Source: Flavobacterium psychrophilum
GTDB taxonomy: Bacteria > Bacteroidota > Bacteroidia > Flavobacteriales > Flavobacteriaceae
Length of the DNA stretch: 45,011 nt
Assembly (NCBI GenBank): GCA_945874225.1
Contig: CAMCFT010000029.1
Location: 1 to 45,011 of the forward strand
Direction: 5' to 3'
Positions 9,452 to 18,278 of this stretch are shown one piece after another (the stretch's first letter is position 1; every line of letters begins with the position of its first letter). The notes beneath the pieces are model-generated. The model searched no databases. It was not told where the DNA came from and was given only the letters and a program-made list of their open reading frames with translations. The position numbers were made by a program, and so were the translations under genes.

Positions 9452-9555
9452 TTTTTCAAAATACTTTTTTGGTAAATTTTGCCGTTAAAGTAAAAAGAAT
9501 TATCAATTTTTTGGATAATAAATTGGTGATTAAAGGTGAAATTTAAATTGAGTTT

Positions 9556-11007
9556 ATGAAGTATTTTAGTTGTGTGTTTCTCTTTATTTTTTTTAGTAGT
9601 ATGAGTATTTTTTCGCAAGAAAAGTACACTCGACATACTGTTTCAAAGGGCGAAACTATCAGCGAAATTGCAGAGCAATACAATGTAAGTCCTAAAGCAA
9701 TCTACGAGCTAAATCCAAAAGCCAAGAAAGGAATAAAATCCCATACGGTTTTATTAATTCCAACTAAAGCTAAAAAACATCTAGTTTCAACTCCCGAAAT
9801 TGCAACCAATTATTCTGAAAGCACATACGAAGTTCAGACTAAAGAAACCGTTTATGGAATCGCAAAACAGCATAACATCAGTATTGAAGATTTGTATAAA
9901 TTCAATCCAGAGTTGGAAAAAGAAGGATTAAAAAAGGGACAAATAATTAAAATTCCTCAAACTGCTTTAGATAATTTGGTATTGTCAGAAGCACCTGAAA
10001 AGGCGAAAGAAATTCAAAAAACAAACGTTTCAGAAAAAATTATTCCAAAGCAAGAAGTTGTCGTTTTACCAAAATTTGTTGGGAAAGAGGAAGCTTCAAC
10101 CGAAGGAATTGTTCGCGAAGTTTTACCTAAAGAAACTTTATATTCTATTGCCAGACAATATGGAATTAAGGTCACCGATATTCAAAATGCCAATCCAACT
10201 ATAGGAACTAAACCTTTAAAAGTTGGGCAAAAGATTATTGTTCCTGTTAAAGCGGAAAGCAATTCAAATTTGGTGGCAGAAAAAGAGGCAGCTAAAACTG
10301 AAAAACACCAGAATAATATTGAGCAACCGAAGCAAGTTGCTGTTAATCCACAAACTGTTGTTAATGATAATTCAGCTGAAACTGAAATCACTCATACCGT
10401 TTTGCCAAAAGAAACCAAGTATGGAATTGCAAAGCAATATGGTATTACAGTTGCCGAATTGGAGAATCAAAACCCCAATATTGTAAAAAAACTTACTAAG
10501 GGAAGCGTACTAAAAATTCACACTTCTAAATTTATTGAATCTACTGTTCCTGTTGAAGAAGTTGTTGTCAAAGAGAAAGTTGTTAACGAGGAACCAAATG
10601 TTACAACAAGTATGGCGCATGATGACGCTTTTGTAGATCAATTGATATTGACCGCTTCCGAAAATATTGGGACGCGTTACCGTTCAGGAGGAACTACAAA
10701 AGATGGTTTTGATTGTTCCGGATTGATGTATTCTACCTTTGGCACTTTCGATATTAGGTTGCCAAGGTCATCAATTGAAATGTCCTCTTATGGTTCTAAA
10801 ATTAATTCTGAGAATGCTCAGAAAGGTGATTTAATATTCTTCAAAACTAACGGACGACGCCACATCAATCATGTGGGAATGGTAGTCGAAGTTTGTGACG
10901 GTGAAATTAAATTCATTCATTCTTCGAATCATGGTGGTGTCATAATTTCATCTACCAAAGAATCTTATTATGAGAGGAATTTGGTTCAGATTAATCGTGT
11001 ATTATAA
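9556..11007 (+). CDS. LysM-repeat NlpC/P60 peptidoglycan hydrolase
   Basis: A 483-residue exported protein with a signal peptide at 1-21 (cleavage after FSQ). Four LysM repeats follow at about 26-70, 90-136, 184-230 and 277-321, each with the H/Y-x-V-x-K-x-E-T pattern and an Asn-Pro near its end. A C-terminal NlpC/P60 cysteine peptidase domain spans about 360-483. The expected catalytic residues are visible: C387 (FDCSG), H439 (NHVGM) and a third polar residue near H455 (FIHSSN). LysM domains bind glycan strands, and NlpC/P60 domains usually cut the D-Glu-diaminopimelate bond in stem peptides, so the protein probably trims the wall during growth or division. Linkers between LysM domains are Lys/Glu/Val-rich and look flexible. 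The start fits the signal peptide and the promoter upstream. Confidence 0.92.
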   Translation: MKYFSCVFLFIFFSSMSIFSQEKYTRHTVSKGETISEIAEQYNVSPKAIYELNPKAKKGIKSHTVLLIPTKAKKHLVSTPEIATNYSESTYEVQTKETVYGIAKQHNISIEDLYKFNPELEKEGLKKGQIIKIPQTALDNLVLSEAPEKAKEIQKTNVSEKIIPKQEVVVLPKFVGKEEASTEGIVREVLPKETLYSIARQYGIKVTDIQNANPTIGTKPLKVGQKIIVPVKAESNSNLVAEKEAAKTEKHQNNIEQPKQVAVNPQTVVNDNSAETEITHTVLPKETKYGIAKQYGITVAELENQNPNIVKKLTKGSVLKIHTSKFIESTVPVEEVVVKEKVVNEEPNVTTSMAHDDAFVDQLILTASENIGTRYRSGGTTKDGFDCSGLMYSTFGTFDIRLPRSSIEMSSYGSKINSENAQKGDLIFFKTNGRRHINHVGMVVEVCDGEIKFIHSSNHGGVIISSTKESYYERNLVQINRVL

Positions 11008-11024
11008 AATTTGGTAAGATATTT

Positions 11025-11858
11025 TTACTTTTCCAATAGTAAAATTGCATTAGAAACAAGTCTTTCTCCTTCTTTATCACTCGGATAATTTATAATCCCC
11101 TTGTTTTTAATCCACATTGTTGTAGAACCTCCTCCGTCTAAATTTATGGCGTCATAACAGCCTAAATCCATTAGATATTTTTGCGTTTCAATTAGGCTCA
11201 TTCCTGCAGCTTGTTCTGATCTGCCATCAATAGCGACAAAAATCACAGATTCTTTAGTAATACACAAACATGTTCTGGGATGACGTTTGAACGTAAACTC
11301 CATTTTTGGTAATTTATGTAATTTTGAATGATAAACTAGCAAAGGTCCGGTTACCAAAACAGCGGCTTCTTCTTTTGATTCCTCATAAAATTGACTGGTT
11401 CTGGCTGGCTCAATTATTAATTTATGATTTTTGGTTAATACAATAGAGCCGTTTGTCAAACTATCAGGGACTGCCCATTTGATTTTGTCAGGTCTTTTTT
11501 GGCTAATAACGGAATCATTCAATTCAAAATAAGTTACGCTTCCTCCGTGGTCTCTATCGAAAAAACCTCCGTTAATTGCTGCGATAGCATTATTTTTCTG
11601 AGCAATTATGCTTGTTTTCACTAATTCCGGCTGGCTGTTGCCAATGACAATGGTATACCGTTTAAAGGATTTGTTTGGTAAAACCAATAGGTTTATAATT
11701 TGCTTGCTTTTAAATAAAGTATCAGTTTTAATTTGAACAGAATAGATAGAATCCTTGGTTGTTTTTAGGGACTCATGGGATGAATTATGAAAGGAGGAAC
11801 AACCATTGACAAAAATCAACAGAAGGAAAAAACGGAGTAAATAAAGTGTCTTTTTCAT
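11025..11858 (-). CDS. Phosphodiester glycosidase (NAGPA/DUF2233) family lipoprotein
   Basis: With the start at 11858 the product has 277 residues and a lipoprotein signal (hydrophobic FFLLLIF, lipobox VNGC), so it is probably anchored in the outer or inner membrane. An upstream in-frame ATG at 11900 would add 14 residues ahead of the signal and is unlikely. The body matches the phosphodiester glycosidase/DUF2233 fold: AINGGFFDRDHG, a GPLLV strand, RHPRTCLCI, a DGR turn and NLDGGGSTTMW. The human relative uncovers mannose-6-phosphate by removing N-acetylglucosamine. Bacterial relatives are proposed to act on exopolysaccharide or wall-linked sugar phosphodiesters; the substrate here is unknown. 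It is convergent with the LysM hydrolase 17 bases away. Confidence 0.85.
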   Translation of the reverse strand: MKKTLYLLRFFLLLIFVNGCSSFHNSSHESLKTTKDSIYSVQIKTDTLFKSKQIINLLVLPNKSFKRYTIVIGNSQPELVKTSIIAQKNNAIAAINGGFFDRDHGGSVTYFELNDSVISQKRPDKIKWAVPDSLTNGSIVLTKNHKLIIEPARTSQFYEESKEEAAVLVTGPLLVYHSKLHKLPKMEFTFKRHPRTCLCITKESVIFVAIDGRSEQAAGMSLIETQKYLMDLGCYDAINLDGGGSTTMWIKNKGIINYPSDKEGERLVSNAILLLEK

Positions 11859-12228
11859 ATTTTTTTTACTTTTTATATTGTTGGTTCTAATTTTACACAT
11901 TCGTTGCTAGCTCGAGCTTCTAGCTCGTGACTATTCCAATTTATTTTTATTGTTTTATTGCTTTTGTTTGTAGGCAAGAGCTAGAAGCTTGCGCTAGCAG
12001 GGGTTAATAGGTATTTCAAAATAGTCACCAACTTTTGATTAGAATAACAAAATCATCACAATCAACTCCTATTTGTGTGACTTTGTCTGAAAACAATCAT
12101 CCTTTTCTTATTGTAAAAATAGGAATAAATACTAACAAACCATCTCAACTAATTTTCTAATTTAAAACCAATTATTAGGCTGTTTCCAAAAAAAGTATAT
12201 CTTTAGCCAACCAAAAAAACCAAAAACT
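11859..12228. other. Intergenic region with an inverted repeat pair
   Basis: About 370 bases between the leftward glycosidase gene and the rightward permease gene. It holds the inverted repeat pair at 11906-11998 and otherwise AT-rich sequence. TATCTTTA at about 12198 is a one-mismatch -7 box for the permease, with no clear -33 element. No small gene or RNA was recognised. Confidence 0.5.
11906..11998. repeat. Inverted pair of a GCTAGC-type dispersed repeat
   Basis: The arm at 11906-11926 (GCTAGCTCGAGCTTCTAG plus CTC) and the arm at 11978-11998 (GAGCTAGAAGCTTGCGC plus TAGC) are reverse complements with two mismatches in 21. They are separated by about 50 AT-rich bases. Each arm is itself partly palindromic around AGCTT/CTAG. 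The arms are much more GC-rich than the flanks. The sequence looks like a repeat family dispersed in flavobacterial intergenic regions; that last point is recollection, not shown here. Confidence 0.65.
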
Positions 12229-13635
12229 ATGAAAGACGACAATCAGGAACATTTTAAAAGAGAACTCGGATTACTCGACGGAACGATGCTCGTTGTGGGC
12301 TCAATGATAGGTTCGGGAATATTTATTGTAAGCTCAGATATGGTGCGCCAACTGGGTTCTGCCGGCTGGCTTATTGCGATGTGGGTTCTCACAGGATTTA
12401 TTACCGTGATTGCTGCCGTGAGTTATGGCGAGTTGAGTTCGATGTTTCCCAAAGCTGGCGGACAGTATGTTTATATAAAAGAAGCCTACGGAAAACTGAT
12501 TGGGTTTTTATACGGTTGGAGCTTTTTTGCCGTGATACAAACTGGTACAATTGCTGCTGTGGGTGTTGCTTTTTCTAAATTTGCCGCTTATTTGTATCCA
12601 CCTGTGAGCGAAAAAAATGTTATTTTTGAGTTAGGTGATTTCAAACTTCACGCTGCCCAAATAGTTTCGATAATTACTATTATTTTATTGAGTTATATTA
12701 ATAGTCGTGGAGTGAAAAACAGCAAGATTCTGCAAACTGTCTTAACGGTTATCAAAATCGTGTCCATTTTTGGATTGATTATTTTCGGTTTTGTGGCTGC
12801 AAAAGCAGAAGTTTGGGATGCCAATTGGGCAAATGCCTGGACTTCACAATCTATGAATGTCGATACTGGTTCTTGGCTTCCTATTAGTGGAGTAGCTTTG
12901 ATTTCAGCAATGTCGGCTGCTTTAGTAGGTTCATTGTTTTCGAGTGTGGCTTGGGAAGGCGTGACTTTTATCGCTGGCGAAATTAAAAATCCAAAACGCA
13001 ATGTAGGATTGAGTTTATTTCTGGGAACTTTGATTGTAAGCTGTATTTATATTTTGGCAAACGTGATGTATTTAGCGGTAGTTCCATTGCAGGACATTGC
13101 AACTGCAGAATCAGATCGAGTAGCTGTTGTGGCATCACAAAATATTTTTGGAAATATTGGAACTATAATCATTGCCTTGATGATTATGATTTCGACTTTT
13201 GCTTGTAACAATGGATTGATTATGGCTGGTGCAAGAGTCTATTATACGATGGCAAAAGACGGCTTGTTTTTCAAAAAAGCATCACATCTTAATAGCGCAA
13301 GCGTTCCTGCTTGGGCATTGTGGGTGCAGTGTTTTTGGGCTTCGGCTTTGTGCTTGACAGGAAAATACGGCGACTTGCTGGACTTTGTAGTGATAATAGT
13401 TTTGATTTTTTATATTCTTACCATTTACGGTATTTTTATTCTTCGCAAGAAAATGCCCGATGCCGAAAGACCGTATAAAGCTTTTGGATATCCATTTTTA
13501 CCAGCACTTTATATTGTAATTGCAAGTGCTATTGGGATTGCTTTATTATATACTAAAACCAGTACTTGTGGTTGGGGAGTTTTGATTATGTTAATAGGAA
13601 TTCCAATTTATTATTTGACAAAACAAAAAGAGTAG
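12229..13635 (+). CDS. APC-superfamily amino-acid permease
   Basis: A 468-residue membrane protein with about twelve hydrophobic segments. The first helix carries the unwound substrate-binding motif GSMIGSGIF typical of amino acid/polyamine/organocation transporters. The following SYGELSSMFPKAGGQYVYI block and the later WEGVTFIAGEIKNPKRN loop with conserved glutamates match LAT-like and GadC-like members. It should move amino acids across the cytoplasmic membrane by exchange or proton symport. The substrate cannot be read from the sequence. It stands alone, with a strong terminator shared with the convergent GAPDH gene. The start is supported by the short polar N terminus directly before helix 1. 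Confidence 0.9.
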   Translation: MKDDNQEHFKRELGLLDGTMLVVGSMIGSGIFIVSSDMVRQLGSAGWLIAMWVLTGFITVIAAVSYGELSSMFPKAGGQYVYIKEAYGKLIGFLYGWSFFAVIQTGTIAAVGVAFSKFAAYLYPPVSEKNVIFELGDFKLHAAQIVSIITIILLSYINSRGVKNSKILQTVLTVIKIVSIFGLIIFGFVAAKAEVWDANWANAWTSQSMNVDTGSWLPISGVALISAMSAALVGSLFSSVAWEGVTFIAGEIKNPKRNVGLSLFLGTLIVSCIYILANVMYLAVVPLQDIATAESDRVAVVASQNIFGNIGTIIIALMIMISTFACNNGLIMAGARVYYTMAKDGLFFKKASHLNSASVPAWALWVQCFWASALCLTGKYGDLLDFVVIIVLIFYILTIYGIFILRKKMPDAERPYKAFGYPFLPALYIVIASAIGIALLYTKTSTCGWGVLIMLIGIPIYYLTKQKE

Positions 13636-13640
13636 AGCTC

Positions 13641-13759
13641 AGATAGCAGGTTGCAGATAGCAGAAAAAGGAAAATCCGTTTCAAAATTAATGAAACGGAT
13701 TTTCTTTTTTAAGGAAAATTTCTAAAATCTGCCATCTGCCATCTGCCTCCTGAAATCTA
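13641..13759. repeat. Inverted AGATAGCAGG/CCATCTGCC repeats around a terminator
   Basis: Left copy at 13641-13663 reads AGATAGCAGGTTGCAGATAG then CAG. The right copy at about 13728-13759 holds ATCTGCCATCTGCCATCTGC followed by CTCCTGAAATCT, the opposite orientation of the same motif. Related copies lie at 28306-28322 and 28735-28751. The right copy runs into the stop codon of the GAPDH gene (13757-13759), and the left one starts 6 bases after the permease stop. Confidence 0.6.
13668..13711. terminator. Bidirectional terminator between permease and GAPDH genes
   Basis: AAAATCCGTTTC pairs perfectly with GAAACGGATTTT around an AAAATTAAT loop. An A-rich stretch lies on the left and a T run on the right, so it can stop transcripts from both convergent genes. 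Confidence 0.88.
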
Positions 13760-15205
13760 ATAATAAGTAAAACGCCTTACTTTAGCAATATATTTTGCCA
13801 ACCGAATCACTTGGTGACTGTATCCATATTCGTTGTCATACCAAATATACAATACAATATTCTTCCCGTCTTTTGATACGATTGTCGCGTTGCTATCATA
13901 AATCGCCGGCGCCGAAGTTCCAATAATATCCGAAGAAACCAACTCATTATTCAGGGAATATTTTATTTGCTCTACTAATTCTCCTTCTAAAGCATATTTT
14001 TTCATAATCGAATTTACTTCGGCAATAGAGGTTTGTTTGGTCACTTCAAGATTTAAAACTACCAAGGAACCATTAGGAACTGGCACTCGAATGGCATTGG
14101 ATGTCAATTTACCATCCAATGAAGGCAAGGCTTTTGCAACGGCGGTCGCAGCACCAGTTTCGGTAATTACCATATTCAAGGCGGCTGCTCTTCCGCGGCG
14201 GTATTTTTTGTGCATATTATCGACCAAATTCTGGTCATTGGTATAAGCGTGAATGGTTTCTAAATGTCCTTTTACAACGCCCAAAGTGTCTTCGACCACT
14301 TTTAAAATCGGCGTTATAGCATTGGTAGTACACGATGCTGCCGAAAAGATATTGACTTCATCCGGATTGTATTCGTTTTGGTTTACACCATAAACAATAT
14401 TTGGAACGCCTTTTCCCGGTGCGGTAAGCAATACTTTTTGGGTTCCTTTTGAGGTCAAATGTCTTGTTAAAGCTTCTTCGGTTGTGAAAGCACCCGTGTT
14501 GTCAATTACGAGAGCATTCTCGATGTCGTATTTTGTATAATCAATTTCTTCCGGACTGTTTGCCGTGATTACATGAACTGTTGTTCCATTTATAATTAAA
14601 GCTTTGTTTTCAGAGTCAGCAACTACTGAACCCATGAAATCGCCGTGAACAGAATCATAACGCAATAGAGAAGCTCTTTTTTCCAATGAAACAGCATCGT
14701 TTTTGTCACGAGTTACAATGGCTCTCAATCGCAATTGATCCCCTTTACCTGTTTTTGACATCAATTCTCTGGCGAGCAATCGTCCAATTCTTCCAAAACC
14801 ATAAAGAACAACATCTTTGGGTTGAATTTCCTCAGTGTTTTTGGCATCTTTTAATTTGTCAATAACAAATTGAGTAGCGTTTTTAGATTTGTTATTTTCG
14901 AGTTGAAATTCATAGGTTATCTTTCCAATGTCTAGTTTAGAAGGAGGTAAATCCATAGTCAGAATTGCTTTTGCAATTTCAACCGAATCAAAAATTGAAA
15001 TTGGCTTGCCCACAAATTCACCTGCATATTCATGTAAGTTGATAATTTCACTTACGTTTCTATCGATTAATTGGTTTCTGAACAGAACAATTTCTATGGA
15101 TTTGTCATACCATAAATCACTTATGATTTTGATAAATTCTACTCCGGCTTTTCGTCTGTCGGTTTGAAATAAAACTTCTTTTTCGTATAAAAGGGTGTTT
15201 TTCAT
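13757..15205 (-). CDS. gap: Glyceraldehyde-3-phosphate dehydrogenase with N-terminal extension
   Basis: From the ATG at 15205 the protein has 482 residues, about 130-140 more than classical GAPDH. The NAD-binding Rossmann motif GFGRIGR is at residues 136-142, the catalytic cysteine is C292 in SAASCTTNA, and the substrate-binding stretch (RGRAAALNM) and the YDNEYGYSHQV C-terminal motif are intact. The enzyme oxidises glyceraldehyde-3-phosphate to 1,3-bisphosphoglycerate in glycolysis and the reverse in gluconeogenesis. The extension (1-130) is mostly helical and not recognised; similar long GAPDH forms are, from memory, normal in Bacteroidota. A -7 box lies upstream. An alternative ATG 39 bases upstream would add a chain unlike the family. 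The stop codon overlaps a dispersed repeat. Confidence 0.92.
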   Translation of the reverse strand: MKNTLLYEKEVLFQTDRRKAGVEFIKIISDLWYDKSIEIVLFRNQLIDRNVSEIINLHEYAGEFVGKPISIFDSVEIAKAILTMDLPPSKLDIGKITYEFQLENNKSKNATQFVIDKLKDAKNTEEIQPKDVVLYGFGRIGRLLARELMSKTGKGDQLRLRAIVTRDKNDAVSLEKRASLLRYDSVHGDFMGSVVADSENKALIINGTTVHVITANSPEEIDYTKYDIENALVIDNTGAFTTEEALTRHLTSKGTQKVLLTAPGKGVPNIVYGVNQNEYNPDEVNIFSAASCTTNAITPILKVVEDTLGVVKGHLETIHAYTNDQNLVDNMHKKYRRGRAAALNMVITETGAATAVAKALPSLDGKLTSNAIRVPVPNGSLVVLNLEVTKQTSIAEVNSIMKKYALEGELVEQIKYSLNNELVSSDIIGTSAPAIYDSNATIVSKDGKNIVLYIWYDNEYGYSHQVIRLAKYIAKVRRFTYY

Positions 15206-15241
15206 ATTGAAAATTTGAACAATGTTTTTTGAAATTTTGTG

Positions 15242-15249
15242 CAAAAGTA
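15242..15249 (-). promoter_or_regulatory. Candidate -7 box for the GAPDH gene
   Basis: On the minus strand this reads TACTTTTG, a full match to TAnnTTTG, about 37 bases before the start codon. The -33 region has no clear TTG, so only the -7 half is supported. Confidence 0.4.
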
Positions 15250-15298
15250 TGATTTAATAATGTTTTACGAAAACGATTTCGTAACTATTTTTTAAATA

Positions 15299-15340
15299 AA
15301 AAAAAGCCACCTTACATTTGCAAAATGGCTCCCATTTTTT
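15299..15340 (-). terminator. Terminator after the htrA-like gene
   Basis: On the minus strand AGCCATTTTGC..GTGGCT forms a short stem (AGCCA/TGGCT with partial internal pairing), followed directly by eight T. It sits about 10-50 bases beyond the protease stop codon and before the GAPDH promoter region. Confidence 0.55.
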
Positions 15341-15350
15341 TGAATTATAA

Positions 15351-16754
15351 TTATTGGATGATAATCCTAATTATTTCCCCCTTATTATTTATCATTTCCA
15401 TTTGGATGCTTTGGTTTTCTCCTTTACTATTCAAAAGTTTAGAAACGGTTTCTATATCTTTTACTTTTACATTATCAATACTAAGAATGATATTTCCCTT
15501 GAGTTGGCTTTCATATTGTTTCAAATTTTCATTGGTTATAGATATAATTTTTACGCCGTAATCAATATGAAAGTTGCTTTTATCAGTTGCATCAATATTT
15601 TCTAATTCCATTCCCTTGAACTCGGTACTAAAAAATTCTTTTTTGCTCAAAATTACCGGAAGGACTTTGTTTTTTCCTTCTCGGATAAAAGTGACTTGTA
15701 CTTTGTCGTTCGGTCTTTTGGTATTGATGTAACCCGAAAGGTCAGCATATGTGGCAATATTTTGATCGTCCAGTTTTATAATAATATCACCTTTTTCTAA
15801 TCCGCCTTTATCGGCACCGGAATTTTTAGAAACTTTTTGGATGTAAAAACCCTGTGTTTCCGGGACACCCAATTCTTTTGAAGCCAAAGCATTTAATTCG
15901 CCTCCTTCAACGCCTAAAATTCCTCTTTGTACATTTCCAAACTCCATTAAATCCTCAATTATTTTTCGGGCAAGATTTGAGGGAATTGCAAACGAATAAC
16001 CGGTATAGCTTCCTGTTGGCGATGAAATCATAGTATTGATTCCTATTAATTCTCCGCGAGTATTGACTAATGCGCCACCACTATTTCCTGGATTTACGGC
16101 TGCATCAGTTTGAATGAAAGATTGAATTCCGCTGGTATCCAAGTTTCTGGCTTTCGCCGAAATAATTCCCGCTGTCACGGTCGAAGTTAAGTTGTATGGA
16201 TTACCAACTGCCAAAACCCATTCTCCAATTTTCACCGAATCAGAATTGGCAAAAGCCGTATAAGGTAATTTTTCATCGGCATCGATTTTTAATAAGGCAA
16301 TGTCCATTTTTGAATCAGTTCCAATAAGTTTTGCTTTATATGATTTCTTGTTGTTCAATGTGATTTCAATTTCCGATGCGTCTTTTATCACGTGATTGTT
16401 GGTCACGATATAACCATCTTCAGAAATAATTACGCCAGAACCTGTTCCAACTTGTTCCTGCAATTGGTCTCCTCTATAGCCGTAGAAATATTCTAAAATA
16501 GGATTGGAAACACTTTTTCGGGAAACATTTTTTACGTGGACAACCGTATGAATAGTTTTTTCGGCGGCTTCAGTAAAATCAAGGGTTTCTGAAGATAATC
16601 CTACTTGTCTCCCATAGGAATTAGGAGCTAAAGTTACAACGGAGTTTTTGTTTTTAGAAAAATAGCCATTGTCGTCAAATAACAATTTGTAGGAACCAAG
16701 TGTGATAGCTCCACTTAACAATGACAGTAGTAATAGGCTTGAAAATCGTTTCAT
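15351..16754 (-). CDS. htrA: HtrA/Deg-type periplasmic serine protease
   Basis: From the ATG at 16754 the product has 467 residues, with an N-terminal hydrophobic segment (SSLLLLSLLSG) acting as a signal or anchor. The longer open frame upstream adds 41 residues that do not fit the family. The trypsin-like domain spans about 60-255 with the triad H121 (NNHVI), D151 (KMDIALLKI) and S225 (NPGNSGGAL). Two PDZ domains follow, about 265-365 and 375-467. HtrA proteases degrade or refold damaged envelope proteins. The second PDZ lacks an obvious GLGF-type loop and is more divergent. It is divergent from dapF with 135 bases between start codons. Confidence 0.93.
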   Translation of the reverse strand: MKRFSSLLLLSLLSGAITLGSYKLLFDDNGYFSKNKNSVVTLAPNSYGRQVGLSSETLDFTEAAEKTIHTVVHVKNVSRKSVSNPILEYFYGYRGDQLQEQVGTGSGVIISEDGYIVTNNHVIKDASEIEITLNNKKSYKAKLIGTDSKMDIALLKIDADEKLPYTAFANSDSVKIGEWVLAVGNPYNLTSTVTAGIISAKARNLDTSGIQSFIQTDAAVNPGNSGGALVNTRGELIGINTMISSPTGSYTGYSFAIPSNLARKIIEDLMEFGNVQRGILGVEGGELNALASKELGVPETQGFYIQKVSKNSGADKGGLEKGDIIIKLDDQNIATYADLSGYINTKRPNDKVQVTFIREGKNKVLPVILSKKEFFSTEFKGMELENIDATDKSNFHIDYGVKIISITNENLKQYESQLKGNIILSIDNVKVKDIETVSKLLNSKGENQSIQMEMINNKGEIIRIIIQ

Positions 16755-16861
16755 AGTTTTATAGTTATTTAAGAATTTACACTGTAAAATTATGAATTTT
16801 GCTATTTCAAAAAAACAGTTTAACGCTCGTTTAACATTCTTTAACGTATCATTAATATTTG

Positions 16862-16869
16862 TACTTTTG
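16862..16869 (+). promoter_or_regulatory. Candidate -7 box for the dapF operon
   Basis: TACTTTTG matches TAnnTTTG and lies 20 bases upstream of the dapF start. The -33 position has TTT rather than TTG. A transcript from here would have a leader of only about 14 bases. Confidence 0.35.
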
Positions 16870-16889
16870 TGCAACACAATTCAACTGAA

Positions 16890-17693
16890 ATGCAAATAGA
16901 ATTTTATAAATACCAAGGAACGGGAAACGATTTTGTGATGATTGACAATCGGTCGGATTTTTTTCCAAAGGAAAACGTTCAACTCATTGCGCATTTGTGC
17001 GACAGACGTTTCGGAATAGGCGGTGACGGACTGATTTTATTGGAAAATGATGAAGTTGCTTCGAAACTCGCAATGACCGCTGATTTCAGAATGGTCTATT
17101 ACAATTCCGATGGAAACCAAAGCTCTATGTGTGGCAATGGCGGTCGGTGTTTAGTGGCTTTCGCCAAAAAGCTGAACGTGATTAACAACAGTTGCACTTT
17201 TATAGCAACTGACGGTTTACATCACGCTACAATTGCCGAAAACGGGCAAGTTTCTCTCCAAATGATTGATGTTCCTAATGTAAAAATCACTCCAGAATAT
17301 ATCTTCCTCAACACGGGTTCGCCGCATCACGTGCAACTAGTAGAAGATTTGGAAAATTATAATATAAAAGAAAACGGTGCAGCCATTCGATATGGGGAAT
17401 TATATGGTAAAGCAGGAAGTAATGTAAATTTTGTAAAACAAATAAACGACAATACTTTTTCACTTCGTACTTATGAAAGAGGCGTGGAAGACGAAACGCT
17501 TTCTTGCGGAACTGGTGCAACCGCTGCAGCCATTGCGATGAATGCAACAGAAAAAACAAATTCAACCTCCATAAATTTAAATGTAGAAGGAGGAAAACTA
17601 GAAGTTTCTTTTGATAAAAAGGGCAATCAGTTTACCAATGTTTTCCTAATAGGTCCAGCAGAGTTTGTATTTAAAGGAGAAATTTCTATTTAA
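16890..17693 (+). CDS. dapF: Diaminopimelate epimerase
   Basis: From the ATG at 16890 the enzyme has 267 residues, the normal length. It converts LL- to meso-diaminopimelate, the last step before lysine and the cross-linking residue of peptidoglycan. The two catalytic cysteines are C81 (MCGNGGRC) and C206 (LSCGTGATA). The start MQIEFYKYQGTGNDF is typical. An ORF start seven codons earlier lies inside the promoter box and is unlikely. It heads a same-strand run with a GNAT gene, mltG and a DUF2279 gene. With mltG, a cell-wall theme is clear. Confidence 0.95.
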   Translation: MQIEFYKYQGTGNDFVMIDNRSDFFPKENVQLIAHLCDRRFGIGGDGLILLENDEVASKLAMTADFRMVYYNSDGNQSSMCGNGGRCLVAFAKKLNVINNSCTFIATDGLHHATIAENGQVSLQMIDVPNVKITPEYIFLNTGSPHHVQLVEDLENYNIKENGAAIRYGELYGKAGSNVNFVKQINDNTFSLRTYERGVEDETLSCGTGATAAAIAMNATEKTNSTSINLNVEGGKLEVSFDKKGNQFTNVFLIGPAEFVFKGEISI

Positions 17694-17697
17694 CCAA

Positions 17698-17731
17698 AAT
17701 TCGTATTTCGTAATTTCAAATTCGTAATTAT
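17698..17731. repeat. AATTCGTAATT-type dispersed repeat
   Basis: The dapF-GNAT spacer reads AATTCGTATTTCGTAATTTC and then AAATTCGTAATTATT, a tandem of the unit ATTCGTAATT. The same unit recurs at 30088-30170 before hisS. It starts four bases after the dapF stop codon. Confidence 0.55.
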
Positions 17732-17736
17732 TATAA

Positions 17737-18267
17737 ATGATAACACTTAAAGGCGAAAATATCTACCTCCGAGCACTCGAACCCAATGATTTGGAGTTTG
17801 TTTATGCTATGGAAAACGACCAAAGTATTTGGGAAGTAAGCAACACGCAAACACCATATAGTCGGTTTTTAGTGAAGCAATATCTCGAAAATGCGCAACA
17901 GGATATTTATGAAGCCAAGCAATTGCGATTGGCGATTTGCCAAGATCAGGATTTTCCGGCTTTGGGATTAATCGATTTATTTGATTTTGACCCGAAGAAT
18001 AATAGAGCAGGTGTTGGTATTGTCATTCAGGGAAATGAAAATAGAAAACAGAATATTGGTTCAGAAGCTTTAGAACTTTTGATTAAGTATTCTTTTCATC
18101 ATCTTAATTTACATCAATTGTATGCAAATATTGGCACAGAAAACGAAGCTAGTATTGCACTTTTTACTAAATTTGGATTTCAAAAAATTGGCACCAAAAA
18201 AGATTGGACTTTAGTCAATGGAGTGTATAAAGACGAGGCTGTTTTCCAATTAATTAATCAACTATAA
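17737..18267 (+). CDS. GNAT-family N-acetyltransferase (RimJ/RimL-like)
   Basis: A 176-residue protein of the acetyltransferase_3 type. It opens with LKGENIYLRALEPNDLEFVY, a hallmark start for RimJ/RimL-like enzymes, and ends with the NEASIALFTKFGFQKIGTKK segment common in this group. The acetyl-CoA loop is around residues 100-112 (QGNENRKQNIGSEAL), with a weaker Q-x-x-G-x-G motif than usual. It should transfer an acetyl group to an amine, possibly a protein N terminus or a small molecule; the target is unknown. It lies between dapF and mltG, 12 bases before the mltG start. Confidence 0.85.
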   Translation: MITLKGENIYLRALEPNDLEFVYAMENDQSIWEVSNTQTPYSRFLVKQYLENAQQDIYEAKQLRLAICQDQDFPALGLIDLFDFDPKNNRAGVGIVIQGNENRKQNIGSEALELLIKYSFHHLNLHQLYANIGTENEASIALFTKFGFQKIGTKKDWTLVNGVYKDEAVFQLINQL

Positions 18268-18278
18268 AAATTTTAGTT

